Below, one piece after another: positions 22,181-33,244 of a DNA stretch of 64,000 bases. Numbering within the stretch: position 1 is the stretch's first letter; each line of letters starts with the position of its first letter. The DNA comes from Rhabdophis nuchalis. Taxonomy: Eukaryota; Chordata; Lepidosauria; Squamata; Natricidae. The stretch covers positions 221,793,962-221,857,961 of the forward strand of contig CM077644.1 in assembly GCA_039707465.1 (NCBI GenBank), given 5' to 3'. A model generated the notes under the pieces. It was not told where the DNA came from. It saw only the letters and a program-made list of their open reading frames with translations, and ran no database searches. Both the position numbers and the translations under genes were made by a program.

Positions 22181-22199
22181 GTAAACTAGATTTTTCCTT

Positions 22200-24130
22200 T
22201 CCTTTTATCTCTTACATTAATTAATTTTTCTCATTACTTCTTATGATTTTTCTGGATTTTATATAACACTGCTCAACCTGAAAAGGAATAGCATGGAATA
22301 GCATTATGCGGGCAAGTATCTGTCAAATCAAGAATCTTACAGAATTTAATGCAACTAACTTCCACATAAGTAAATATTACTGTTCTGTAAATGTACTTTA
22401 CTATTAATAATATAATACTTATTTGGTAATATAGTAGAGCAAGATTTCTACAACAGACACTGTTTGAAAATAGACACTTCTAAGTTACATACTTATAAAA
22501 TGCACGTATGACATCACAATTTTGAGAAAGCTGAGGAAGCCCAAAGGACAATTACGCATATTTTTATTTTATTATATTCCATTGGCATACAATCCTGGGA
22601 GAATTAAATCCAATTAATTCATACAAAAATTCCTCAAGCATTATTAGAGATAAGCATACATTTAATTTTCTTTCTTTCTTTTGGCAATTGTTTTGTTCTT
22701 TTAATCTTAATTTTTTTTAACTATTGAACTACCCTGGTGGGTAAGTTCATTAATACACTATGTATACCACAACTTTTCCAAAAAGTACCCCTAAATAGAA
22801 TTACAAGAAAGGTAGGCTCAAAGAGAAGCCTACTAAGAAAAAAAAAATCTATCAAAATATTGTTTCAATTGACTTCTGAAGACTTGGGGTAAGTTGAATC
22901 TCTTGAAATGGAGATTGTTCATTAGTCTTCATTATTTAATTCCACCATTGAAAAGTATCTTTACAAACATGTAAATTCAATGTAAAAAACAGAACAGATT
23001 TTGGAGCTAGGGGTAGTCCTGGAGATACCCAGGTCCCTAAAGTCACAGAGCAATGGACTCTGAATAATGCTTCCCTAAATGTTATTTTGTCATTCTGTGA
23101 TTCTTTGCATGCTACTTTCACTTATGTTGAAATCCTAAGCTGAAATATGATAGTCAATATAGCAATTATCAGACACATATACTGACATTTTAAGATTCAC
23201 ATTAATGAAGAGTAAGAAGATTAAACACCTTTGGCTGACTTTTGATGAATAAATATTATGTAAATGGAAAGTAGGCTTCCCTCATTTCTGATCATGTACG
23301 TACTTAAATTCCTAACATACACGTATTTTAAGAGTAAAGATCAAAAGCACTCTAAAGTGTAAATATCACAACAGGAATCCAATTCACACTATCAACACTG
23401 AACCTTTTAGAAAGCAACTTGAGGACCATAAGTGTCTGGAACAGTAGCTGGCTGAAATTGTATTATAAAATCTTTCATTGGAAATAGATTTTCTTACACT
23501 GCCCTAAGCAAACATACACAAAAAATGCAATTCTGCAATATGGAATAAAAATACAAATATGAACCAAGAGCCTAGTTTATAACAAAACCAAGACTATAGG
23601 TTTTTTTGTACAAACTGCATAGGCCCCATTAGTGATGAATAATAATGATTCAAATATTGCAGTGATGCAATTAATCATTTAAATTAATCATTTAATTGTA
23701 AATGACAATTGAAATCCAACTTGGATTCCCCATAAGTTGATCTTTACCATATAGCTGATTTGGGGGATTTTTCTTATGGCACAAAGCTACTGTTGCTTTT
23801 AGTATTTGAAGACACTCTCTGAAATCACCTGGAAATTCTAAAAAATTGCTAGCTGTTTTCAGAAACACTTTCTAATATAAATGCTTCTTCCTAAAGCAAG
23901 AATAAGCAATGCCCATTCATTTGAATTACGAGTCTGAACAGTTCTGAAGTGGTAAAATATTGTGAGCCATTATGGAAATTAAGAGTCCACCTTCATGGAG
24001 AAGAATCCATGTTATTGTGTAATGGTAAGAGGGGAAAAAAGGAGAGAACTGTAAAGTAGGATATGAAGACTGTCCATCTTATTATGTGTAGATTCAATAT
24101 TCTTTTTAAATTCCATCTAGGTGACTGATA
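22200..24130. other. Intron sequence, no recognised feature
   Basis: AT-rich DNA between the degraded LINE and the PARP8 exon at 24143. Nothing with coding or repeat structure that I can name. Confidence 0.5.
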
Positions 24131-24142
24131 ACTCTTGCTTAC

Positions 24143-24220
24143 CTGCCCTCCATAGTAAAACTCTTCTGAGTCATTGTCTCCTTCTGAATCTTCTTCAACC
24201 ACAGTACCGTGTCTGGATTC
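24143..24220 (-). CDS. PARP8: PARP8 internal exon, acidic segment (VEEDSEGDNDSEEFYYGGQ)
   Basis: A 78-nt, phase-0 exon between AATCAG and GTAAGC on the minus strand. It encodes ESRHGTV followed by VEEDSEGDNDSEEFYYGGQ. The acidic motif is the conserved start of the region shared by PARP8 and PARP6 and is close to identical to mammalian PARP8. This exon made the gene recognisable. The open frame seen at 23993-24202 is this exon running past the GT donor into the intron. Confidence 0.95.
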
Positions 24221-24559
24221 CTGATTAGAAAAAAAGGTAGAGGAAGTCAGAGGGTTTTTCTTTGATTAAATGTGTGCTATACCAGGCTACACAATACCCC
24301 CGTTTCAAAAGGGGGAGGGGAGAAACATTTCGGAGTATGCAGCACTGTAGCTGTTGCCCTTAAATCAAACGTATTTTCTTCCAGAATTGCATGGCAGCTG
24401 CTCTATCTATAAATTACCTCCGTTTTTCCAGTAATTTTCACATTCTATTATTTAAGAGGTAGGCAGAGACAGAAGCAAAGACAAAGATAGTGGTAACATG
24501 ACTCTTAATCAAAGTTTGTTCATGAGCTATACCGGTTTTACACCCAATTAAAAGTAAAA

Positions 24560-24800
24560 GTTTATAACTTCCCCCAGAGTCACCTGTCACATGATCTAAT
24601 CAGCACACAGTCTAGTTGTTGGGTGACTTCAGTCTCCACCTTCCAAACACCTGCAGCAATGTCCTTGATTCCCAGGGAAAGAATTTTATTTTGGCTACAG
24701 CAACCCAGTTATCTCTACACACCCTTCCCTGCCCCTCAGCTCCAGGCTGTGTCAAGCCTGAAGCCATGTGAAGGAAAATCCCTGTAGAAAAGGCTACAGA
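24560..24800. repeat. Unclassified dispersed repeat (copy 1)
   Basis: Shares ordered blocks with 35300-35480: TTTTATTTTGGCTACA, CAACCCAG, TACCTCT-like, then CCCTGCCCCTCAGCTCCAG. Same orientation, roughly the same spacing, well diverged. No terminal repeats or frame identified. Confidence 0.5.
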
Positions 24801-24884
24801 AAAGAAAATGGCCACAGCTTCAGGTTGATAGCTATACTTGATTGGCAATAATCCAGTCATTCAGATGGCTATGTGTGATGTATA

Positions 24885-25212
24885 TAGTTAAAGGTAAAGG
24901 TTCCCCTCGCACATATGTGCTAGTCATTTCCAACTCTAGGAGGCTCTTCTCCATTTCAAAGCCAAAGATCCAGCGCTGTCCGAAGACGTCTCTGTGATCA
25001 TGTGACCGGCATGACTAACTACCGAAAGCACCTTCCCACCAAGGTGGTCCCTAGTTTTCTACTTGAATTTTTACATTCTTTCGAACTGCTTAGGTTGGCA
25101 GAAGCTGGGACAAGTAACTGGAGCTCACTCCATTATACAGTGCTAGGTATTCGACCACCAAACTGCCAACCTTTTTGATCAACAAGCTGAGTGTCTTAGC
25201 CACTGCCTTTGA
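24885..25212 (-). mobile_element. Sauria-type SINE, nearly full length
   Basis: On the minus strand: a degraded tRNA-like head (AGTGGCTAAGACACTCAGC near 25205), the central block, and the ACCTTTACCTTT end (24885-24900). It lies about 190 bp upstream of LINE copy B. Confidence 0.85.
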
Positions 25213-25552
25213 GGAATAAGGGGAAGAGATGCTACCTAGGGATTGAATAGACAAGAAGGAGAAGAGTCTGCAGTTGCTTAATGGTCAGAGAAAAAAGGAC
25301 CCACCTTATTTAATCAGGCTGTAAAAGGAGACAACTTGCAAGATTATTTAATGTAGCCCTACATTAAAATAGAATTGGTTTATCTGGTTACGTTACTTAT
25401 CTGGTTTACCTGGAGGGCTGATACTACATTATTCTATTCTATTATTCATTTTAACATCTTTATTATGTATTTATAACATCTGTTTTCACAGTTTTTAACA
25501 TCATCGTAGCCAATTTGTAGCCCTAGATTAACAGCTTGACCCATTTTATTAG

Positions 25553-28500
25553 ATGTACTCTAAAGCAGACCTACTGTTACTGCGAGAGTCCCCCCTCTCG
25601 CAGGTATGGCCCGCTGTGTTATCAAGGGCACACTTTGATGAGGGACTAGTAAGTCAGGAGAAGTGGCGAAAGCGCAGGTGTAGGGGTTTTTTAGTAAAAA
25701 AGCTGTTGTCTGTTTTAGGGGGTACCAGGGAGGAGGGAGGGTTTAGACAGGTTGAGACTAGCCAGAAGGGAACGGGCCGAGCCAGCAGACGACGGAGGGA
25801 GGCGGATGGTTCCGTTAAGAGGGGGGAAACACAAGTCATTCCGGTGGAGGGCTTCTCCATCCAGAGGGTCGTGGGGAGGGGCAGGACCGAGGGGAGACAA
25901 GTTCCTTCCTCCCGGTTGGAGGCACGTAGCCGTTGGTTACAAACGGTTGGGTGCCACAACCCCTGCAGGCTAGGTGGCCAGGGAATACAGAGCCAGGGTC
26001 TGCGGCTGATGTTTTGCAACGCCAGGTCCGTTGTCAACAAAGCCCCCCTCATTAGTGACCTTGTGTCAGAGGGGGAGCCGGACCTGGTAGGAATTGCGGA
26101 GACCTGGTTGGGCCACGAGGGAGGACATCCCCTCGTTGAAATGTGCCCACCAGGCTACCGCGCATTTCATCAGCCGCGGGCCCTAGGCAGGGGTGGTGGG
26201 GTAGCGGTCATTATTAAGGAAGGCCTTGAGCCGAGAGAGACCATTGTGCCTCAGACTTCCGGCTGTGAGTCCCTCTGCGTGAAGTGGGGCCTAGGGAGGC
26301 AGTTGGGCTTGCTGGTTGTATACCTGGCTCCCCGCTATGTAGCAGCAGCCCTGCCCGAGCTCCTGGAGGTGATCGCTACGGTGGCAGTGGAGACCCCCAG
26401 ACTTATAGTCATGGGGGACTTTAACCTGCCATCGTTGGGCGAATCATCCGTGGCAGCTCGGGAGTTCATGGCTTCCATGACGGCCATGGACCTGACCCAA
26501 GTAATTCAGGGCCCCACCCACGAGGGTGGACATACGCCGGACCTCATCTTCGTCTCGGGCCAATGGAAAAGTGATCTGGGCTTAGGGGATATAGTCATCA
26601 CACCCTTGTCATGGTCAGACCACTCACTTCTCCGGCTCGACTTTCCGACCGCTGCTCCCCTCCGCGGGGAGGCGGAACCAGAGTCACCAATCTGGTACCG
26701 CCCCAGGCGCTTGATGGACCCAGATGGGTTCCAGACAGCGCTTGGGCCATTTCCTGTATCCCTGACCCGCGCCCCGATGGAGGACCTCACGGCCGCATGG
26801 AATAGTGCGGCCGTGGGAGCCTTAGATCGGGTCGCGCCCTTGCGGCCTCTCTTGCGGCGGCGAACCACCCTGGCTCCTTGGTTCACTGAGGAGCTGCGGG
26901 TGATGAAACGCCGCAAGAGATGCCTAGAGAGAAGATGGAGGGCTAGCCGCTCTGAATCTGACCGGACACAGGTAAGAGCCCATTTACGGACTTACATTGT
27001 GGCGCTGAGGGTGGCCAAACGTCATCATTGTGCCACTCTCATAGCATCCGCAGAAAACCGCCCTGCCGCCCTGTTTAGGGTGACCCGCTCCCTCCTTCAA
27101 CAGAGGGAGCGGGAAGCCCCGCTACAGGGTAGAGCAGAGGAATTTGTGATTTTTCTGCAGGAGAAAACCGCCCAGATACAGAGTGAGCTAACCCCCATTC
27201 ATGGCCCAGTGGGATGCCACGAGGCAGATCTTGTTTGGGAGGAGTTTGACTCCGTTACTTCCGAGGATATGGACAGGCTACGTGGGCGACTGCGAGCCAC
27301 CACATGTTTATTGGATCCGTGCCCCTCCTGGCTTGTACTGGCATCCTGGGAGGTGACACGAGGCTGGCTCCAAGAGGTTGTCAACGCATCCTTGAGTGAG
27401 GGTTCCTTGCCTGCCTCCCTAAAAGAGGCCATGGTGAGGCCCCTCCTCAAGAAGCCCTCTTTGGACCCAGCTCTTTTGAACAACTACCGTCCAGTCTCCA
27501 ACCTTCCCTTCTTGGCGAAGGTTGTTGAGAGTGTGGTGGCACAACAGTTTCCCCGTCACCTGGAGGAAGTTGACTATCTAGATCCGCGCCAGTCCGGCTT
27601 TCGGCCCGGGCATAGCACCGAGACGGCATTGGTCGCGTTGGTAGATGATCTCTGGAGGGCCAGAGATGGGGGATGTTCCTCCATCCTGGTCCTATTAGAC
27701 CTCTCGGCGGCTTTCGATACCATCGACCATGGTATCCTATTGCATCGGCTGGGGGGGTTGGGGGTGGGAGGCACCGTTTTACGGTGGTTCTCCTCCTACC
27801 TCTCTGGCCGATCGCAATTTGTGCGGGCAGGAGAGCAGAGGTCGACCCCGAGACCCCTCACATGCGGGGTGCCTCAGGGGTCGGTCCTCTCGCCTCTCCT
27901 GTTTAACGCATACATGAAGCCGCTGGGCGAGATCATCCGTGGTTTTGGGGTAGAGTACCACCTGTACGCTGATGACACCCAGCTGTACATATCTACCCCA
28001 AACCACCCCAACGATGCCGTAGCGGTGATGTGCCAGTGCCTGGAAGCCGTGCGGATCTGGATGGGAAGTAACGGACTTAGGCTCAACCCGACCAAGACCG
28101 AGTGGCTGTGGTTTCCGGCTGCCCGATTCAACCAGCTCTCTCCAACGCTGGCCATAGGGGGCGAACATCTTGCCCCTGTGGATGGGGCGCGCAACTTGGG
28201 TGTCCTCCTGGATACCCGGCTGTCCATGGAAGATCAAGTGACAGCCGTGGCCAGGAGGGCGTTTTACCAGGTTCGCCTGGTACGCCAGTTGCGCCCCCTA
28301 TTGGATCGGGACGCCCTTCGCACAGTCACTCATGCTCTCGTGACATCCCGACTGGATTATTGCAACTCTCTCTACATGGGGCTCCCCTTGAGGTGTACCC
28401 GGAGGCTTCAGTTGGTCCAGAATGCAGCCGCGCGAGCAATTATGGGCACCTCTAGGTTTGCCCATGTAACACCGCTGTTGCGCGAGCTGCACTGGCTACC

Positions 28501-28813
28501 TGTCGTCTTCCGGGTGCGCTTCAAGGTGTTAGTCACCATCTTCAAAGCGCTCCATGGCTCGGGACCTAGCTATCTGCGGGATCGGATCCTGCCCCATACA
28601 TCCTCACGGCCGATTCGCTCCCACAGAGAGGGACTTCTCCGGGTGCCGTCCACTAGACTTTGTCAGCGGGCGACGCCCAGGGGAAGGGCCTTCTCTGTGG
28701 CGGGCCCAGCCCTCTGGAATGACCTTCCCCCCGATATCAGGACAACCACGGACCTCCGCTCCTTCCGCTTAAAATTAAAGACGCACTTTTTTCGTCTGGC
28801 CGGCCTTGGGTAG
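25553..28813 (+). CDS. LINE endonuclease-reverse transcriptase, intact 1086-aa frame
   Basis: The protein would nick genomic DNA and reverse-transcribe its own RNA at the nick. An apurinic-type endonuclease domain covers about residues 150-362, with CNAR at 155-158, ETW with Glu183, GDFNLP with Asp289 and Asn291, and SDHS with His357. The reverse transcriptase covers about 600-900, with AAFDTIDH (Asp722), [13 protein letters not shown] from 772 and YADD at 805-808. The conserved C-terminal block contains LDYCNSLYMGLP, LRELHWLPV and GPALWNDLPPDI. No stop or frameshift interrupts it, and the catalytic residues I can check are present. The ATG is supported by alignment with the homologous start in copy A. 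No separate ORF1 is visible upstream. Confidence 0.9.
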   Translation: MYSKADLLLLRESPLSQVWPAVLSRAHFDEGLVSQEKWRKRRCRGFLVKKLLSVLGGTREEGGFRQVETSQKGTGRASRRRREADGSVKRGETQVIPVEGFSIQRVVGRGRTEGRQVPSSRLEARSRWLQTVGCHNPCRLGGQGIQSQGLRLMFCNARSVVNKAPLISDLVSEGEPDLVGIAETWLGHEGGHPLVEMCPPGYRAFHQPRALGRGGGVAVIIKEGLEPRETIVPQTSGCESLCVKWGLGRQLGLLVVYLAPRYVAAALPELLEVIATVAVETPRLIVMGDFNLPSLGESSVAAREFMASMTAMDLTQVIQGPTHEGGHTPDLIFVSGQWKSDLGLGDIVITPLSWSDHSLLRLDFPTAAPLRGEAEPESPIWYRPRRLMDPDGFQTALGPFPVSLTRAPMEDLTAAWNSAAVGALDRVAPLRPLLRRRTTLAPWFTEELRVMKRRKRCLERRWRASRSESDRTQVRAHLRTYIVALRVAKRHHCATLIASAENRPAALFRVTRSLLQQREREAPLQGRAEEFVIFLQEKTAQIQSELTPIHGPVGCHEADLVWEEFDSVTSEDMDRLRGRLRATTCLLDPCPSWLVLASWEVTRGWLQEVVNASLSEGSLPASLKEAMVRPLLKKPSLDPALLNNYRPVSNLPFLAKVVESVVAQQFPRHLEEVDYLDPRQSGFRPGHSTETALVALVDDLWRARDGGCSSILVLLDLSAAFDTIDHGILLHRLGGLGVGGTVLRWFSSYLSGRSQFVRAGEQRSTPRPLTCGVPQGSVLSPLLFNAYMKPLGEIIRGFGVEYHLYADDTQLYISTPNHPNDAVAVMCQCLEAVRIWMGSNGLRLNPTKTEWLWFPAARFNQLSPTLAIGGEHLAPVDGARNLGVLLDTRLSMEDQVTAVARRAFYQVRLVRQLRPLLDRDALRTVTHALVTSRLDYCNSLYMGLPLRCTRRLQLVQNAAARAIMGTSRFAHVTPLLRELHWLPVVFRVRFKVLVTIFKALHGSGPSYLRDRILPHTSSRPIRSHREGLLRVPSTRLCQRATPRGRAFSVAGPALWNDLPPDIRTTTDLRSFRLKLKTHFFRLAGLG
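25580..25603 (+). other. Hairpin at the coding start of LINE copy B
   Basis: CTGCGAGAG and CTCTCGCAG form a perfect 9-bp stem around a 6-nt loop. It lies in the codons for LRESPLSQ, ten codons after the ATG. The same hairpin occurs in copy A (9910-9933) and copy C (15855-15878), where only loop bases differ. Confidence 0.75.
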
Positions 28814-29029
28814 TCTCTTTTTAGGTCAGGGTTTTTTAGGGGTAATTTTTAGTCTAGTTATGGGTTTTAGCGCAGGATTTATTTAATTTATTTTTAACTT
28901 TGTATTTTGTATTTGTTTGTGGTCTATTTGTATTTTTAATTGCCTGTGCCCCGCCTCGAGTCCCCTTGGGGAGAGAGAGCGGGATAGAAATTAAATTATT
29001 ATTATTATTATTATTATTATTACTTATGT

Positions 29030-30100
29030 GTCAATTCTTTAAACTGCTTAGATCAGGCAATGCAAGAACATTTGAGCATTGTACGGTTGGGAGATAACAA
29101 CATTAAATGACAAGCTTGACAGGCACGGAATTGTGAGACTTAACTTTATAAAGGTGGTAATAGATATTGTAAGACTCAACATATTCATTTGAACCAGTTA
29201 TGCTGGCAAAGTTGGATATTTACTACTTTTAACTAAGCAATCTAAGAATAGTCTGAGACATGCAAATAAAGTGCTTGCAGCCACATATGTCCCATGGATT
29301 ATCCACCTCTTGTTTAAATGGCCCCACTGACAAACAGTTGAAATTAAGTAGTATGTCCCATCAAAAACCAGTCTGGATTACCACTGGACACCAACACAAA
29401 GTGTATTTTAATGTAGGCGAAATGGAGAAAACAAAGATCTTCATATCCATTACCTGATAGGGCAGTTTGGATCTAAAGATTAAAATGAATGGCTATGAAA
29501 TCCAGATTAAACCAAAACTCTTAACACACTAAAGGTTTTGCCTTGCAGGAATTGTCTGAGAAATGACTGAGAAATACAGTCATTACAAACCTTTTGCTGT
29601 AGTTCCTGGGTCCATTTCAAAACTTGTACCCAAATTATAAAATTTAATGTTAAGAACCATGAGATCATTAAATATACGAGGACATTCATATAATTCCATT
29701 TGCATTAATTTAAGGCAGATTTAATATTTGTCCGAAGACTCTGCCAACTTTCTTGAATACTGTGATAAGCATGAAAGCGTCAAAGACTAAAAAGTCAAAG
29801 TAATTTATTTACCAGAACAGAAGAAAATATCTGTAAGTCAGGTTTGTATTTTGAAGTCTTTAGTGCACTCTGAACTTGGTTGTTTCCTTGCCGATGCTTC
29901 GTTACTTGAATAGGTAACATCAGCAGCACAAACACACTTGATTTGATTTTAACTATATTTGCTTTTAATTAAATGTAAATTCAATTATCCTGTTTGCATA
30001 ATTTTTTTTTTCCACAATGGAGCCTTGGCAAATTATTCAAAGGTCAAATCCAAAGAGAGTTGGGAATCTCTTGCCTAGAATGACTTTTGGAAAGCATTCT
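29030..30100. other. Intron sequence, no recognised feature
   Basis: AT-rich DNA in the 8.5-kb PARP8 intron between LINE copy B and the next SINE. Confidence 0.5.
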
Positions 30101-30104
30101 TTAT

Positions 30105-30450
30105 ACTAAAAGGTAAATGTAAAGGTTTCCCTCGCACATATATGCTAGTCGATCCCGACTCTAGGAGACAGTGCTCATCTCCATTTCAAAGCTGAAGAGC
30201 CAGCGCTGTTCGAAGACATCTCCATGGTCATGTGGCTGCCCTGACTAAACACCGAAGGCACATGGAATGCTGTTACCTCGTTACCAAAAGTGGTTCCTAT
30301 TTTTCTACTTGCATTTTTACATGCTTTCGAACTGCTAGGTTGGCAGAAGCTGGGACAAGTAACAGGAGCTCACTCCATTACGCGGTGTTAGGGATTCGAA
30401 TCAACGATCAACAAGCTCTGCGTCTTAGCCACTGAGCCACCGCGTCCCTT
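30105..30450 (-). mobile_element. Sauria-type SINE
   Basis: On the minus strand it starts with GACGCGGTGGCTCAGTGGCT (A-box type), carries GATTCGAATCCC-like B-box sequence near 30400, then the central block, and ends in CTTTACATTTACC. Near full length, moderately diverged. Confidence 0.88.
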
Positions 30451-31643
30451 TCTTTATACTACTATTAAATTAGAAAGCAACATATTCTGGGTCTACAATG
30501 TTCCTTCCATCACTGAATATATGTGGAGCAAATGCTTATCTCTTGGTGTCCATGAACACAACTAACATGAGACAACTATAAAAAGTGTTATTACAAAAAA
30601 AAAAGGGGGGGGGAGCAATCTCATTTCTTCCGAAACTCTTTGGTAAGAATTAAATGCAATGTTTGTAACCAGAGGCCTTCAAGAAAAGCTTTAAGGCTCA
30701 TTTATTTTCTATGACCTTCTGCTGAGTTGTGCTTTTTATAGAATTGTTAATGGTTGTGACTACAACATTTTGGCTTCTTAAAATATTTTAGCCATGAAAA
30801 GTTTGTTTTCTTGTTACATCTGTATTTTTATTAACTCTAATCTTCATATTTGCATAGATTTTTTAATCTTTTGAGGGCTTTTTTTCATCACAAAAGATGG
30901 CTTAATTTTAACAAATTAAAACTTAAAAACTTAAAATCAAAATAGCCAAGTAAAATATTAATAAGTATGCAATTAATTAATTGCATACTTAATGGGAAAA
31001 TTGCGGAAGGAAAATATGTTTCTATTTATTTCTATTGAAATAATTAGCCTGTTTTCAGATTCTTTCAAATGAAATGACTGTTACACCCTACCAAATAATA
31101 TGCAAGGCAATGAAATTTGCTGGCCGAGATTGATGATGGCAGATTCTTTTGGAAATAAATTTAATGAATTTGTGCAGAAAGGTTTAAGCAAGCAATGACT
31201 GTTGGCCACAAGGACTAATTTCTACTCTCAAGATCACAAATACCTTTCATTACCAGTGGATAGGGAACAAGAAATATGAACTTGTCTGTAGCTGATAGGT
31301 CTTTTGCAGGCACCTAGTTGAGTCTAGGCCTTTGATGTACAATTTCAATGACTTTGTAACACCATTTCCATTTATTTTTACTTACTTACAACAAACTGTC
31401 AAGCATGGATGTGCTCGGATAGAGTTAATGATGACTTGTGTGTCGTCACATCATTATGGAAATGATGTGACTTATGTACAGTAGCAGATGTGTGTCCATC
31501 TGTACATAATAAATCTTATCTTGTAATAGTGGCATCATTGTAATTTCTTACAAATGAGACTATTAGGATTTCTTAGTCATATGAATTAGGGCACATACAG
31601 ATTCTAGTTTGTTCACATCACAGAAGTAGCTTGTATATGATTA

Positions 31644-32643
31644 AAGTAGTCCCTGACTGATGACAGTAATAGAGCCTACCTTAAGTCATGACTTTCATAA
31701 AGTAGATCACTCATATGACCAACCTGATTTTACTGTCTTTATTTTGCGGCAGTCATTAAGCAAACCACCATGGTCATTAAACAAAACTGTAGTTCTTAAA
31801 CAAATCCATTGTTTGCAATTGGGGGATTACCGAAAACCAGAAATGATAGTTTTCAGCAAAAAAAACACCGTAAATCGTGGTCACATGATGGTGGCACAGT
31901 GCAAACAGTCATAAATGCAGGATGCTTGCCAAGTCCCCCAAAATGTGGGCATGTGACTAGGGAAGGAGGAGAGGGGTGGCAGGGAGACATCAGAACTTTG
32001 GAACCAGATCTAAGTTCCTTTAGGGAAGTGTGGAGCTGGCAGCAGATTCGGACAGTGAGGAGGTTGGGGAGGAACATGGGCCAGTCCTAGAGTCTGGGGA
32101 AGGCTCTGATGAGGGCTCTGTGTCGAAGAGAGCTGGGTCCAGAGCCATATGCGAGTTATCAGCTGCCTTCAGAGTCAGACATCAGTGAGGCAGATGAATA
32201 GCTGGAGCCTGTTCTCAGCGTGTGCGTGCACAGAGTTGTCAGATGAAGGAAACAGCTAAAGAACAGGGGTCAACTTGGAAGTAAGGCCAGAGGCGGCTCC
32301 TCTCAGAGGAAATAAGAGAAGCAAAAGGGGAATGGAGTTTGCAGGAAACAATTAGTTCACTTAATTGGTTTGTGACTCTCTGAGACTCCTCGCCAAGTTT
32401 TGCAGATAACGGCCTGTCAGCTCTCCAAGCCAGATAAGGTTTGTGACTGTAAATCCTCCCTTGAAAGACTTTGCTGGATGTGAATGAGCAGAATTCACAG
32501 TACATTAATAAAAGGAGGTTGTCAGGACAAGGAGTTTGCTTCATGCTCTCGGGAAGCCTCGGTCAAAACATCTTTTGGAGGAGGGAGTTTGCCAGAACTT
32601 TAAACAGATACTAAGTGAGTAATCGTAAATTGAGGATCACCTT
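31644..32643. mobile_element. TA-type MITE (CAGGTAGTCC family) interrupted by an LTR-like segment
   Basis: The left part (AAGTAGTCCCTGACTGATGAC) and the right part (GTAAATTGAGGATCACC) are the degraded ends of the family seen at 4790 and 46809. The family word AACTTTGAACGGACACTAAG is split at 31998/32595 by the LTR-like insertion. Confidence 0.65.
31999..32594 (+). mobile_element. Solo-LTR-like insertion, 596 bp
   Basis: Begins TGGAACC, ends TTTGCCA, and is flanked by a perfect 6-bp duplication gaactt (31993-31998 and 32595-32600). The uninterrupted sequence matches the surrounding MITE family, so the insertion limits are well supported. AATAAA lies near 32505. No internal retroviral or Gypsy coding sequence is present. 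The LTR class is unknown, and the strand is inferred from the AATAAA. Confidence 0.65.
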
Positions 32644-32735
32644 TATCTTGGAAGAACATTTCCCCAGTGTTGATTTCCTTTTTGACCTGGCACTTGGAAA
32701 CAGGTATTATCAATTTTTTTAAAAAAATACTGTAC

Positions 32736-32806
32736 CTCTCCATTTTCTCTTTGTAACTTTGACTTTATAAACAAACAACAGTTGACATCATTGGTTTTTC
32801 GCAATT
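32736..32806 (-). CDS. PARP8: PARP8 internal exon (LRKTNDVNCCLFIKSKLQ...)
   Basis: A 71-nt exon between CTTTAG and GTACAG on the minus strand. With the base carried over it reads E, then LRKTNDVNCCLFIKSKLQRE, then NGE, ending in phase 0. The mammalian protein has a near-identical KTNDINCCLSIKSKLQ segment. The exon lies only about 90 bp from the edge of a TA-flanked MITE that contains an LTR-like insertion (31644-32643), so a transposon sits close to the splice donor. Confidence 0.9.
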
Positions 32807-33244
32807 CTAAAGGAAAGTAAGAAAAATGCTAAAATTAGCTGGTGAAAACACTTTTGAAATATATGTAGATACCGGTACTTGTTATCCATGAGAAGCTTTA
32901 CATTCTTGCCCTGGAGCTGTCAGAAATTTGGGACCTTAGGCATACAGTGGGACTAATTATGATCTGTGTGACAGTGTATTCAAAATGTCACAATAAAGAA
33001 GGTTCCAATGATCTAACCAGCCAATGTTTTCAGAAGCAAGTTCGTCAGACGTGTATGTCAGTTGCCCTAACAAAAATTTTCATCTTGTATTTTTGCAAAT
33101 CTCTCCTTTTGTTTGCCTACCAGTTTCTTCTAACAGAAAAAAAATACTTCTAAGAAAAGTTGCCATCTCATCTGAGTTGCATATTTTAACTCCCGTTCAT
33201 GTAAGAGTTAAATTAAACAAATGTAACATGACCTTTTATTTATG

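Larger units (their letters stand above)
25401..29019 (+). mobile_element. Full-length or near full-length L2-like LINE, intact frame (copy B)
   Basis: A GC-rich non-LTR retrotransposon in the 8.5-kb PARP8 intron, antisense to the gene. It has a leader of up to 152 bp, a single 1086-codon EN-RT frame (25553-28813), a 3' UTR of about 190 bp with the family stem-loop (CCCGCCTCGAGTCC and its pairing arm near 28960), and an (ATT)n tail. The 8-bp ttacttat occurs at 25393-25400 and again at 29020-29027 directly at the tail, a candidate target-site duplication that sets the outer limits. The leader does not align clearly with that of copy A, so the true 5' end is uncertain. L2 clade is my reading of the RT motifs. 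CR1-like naming is possible. Confidence 0.88.

Noticed and set aside
25715..26052. Separate ORF1 for the L2-like LINE
   Set aside because: No plus-strand frame upstream of 25553 within the candidate element; the antisense frames are shadows.
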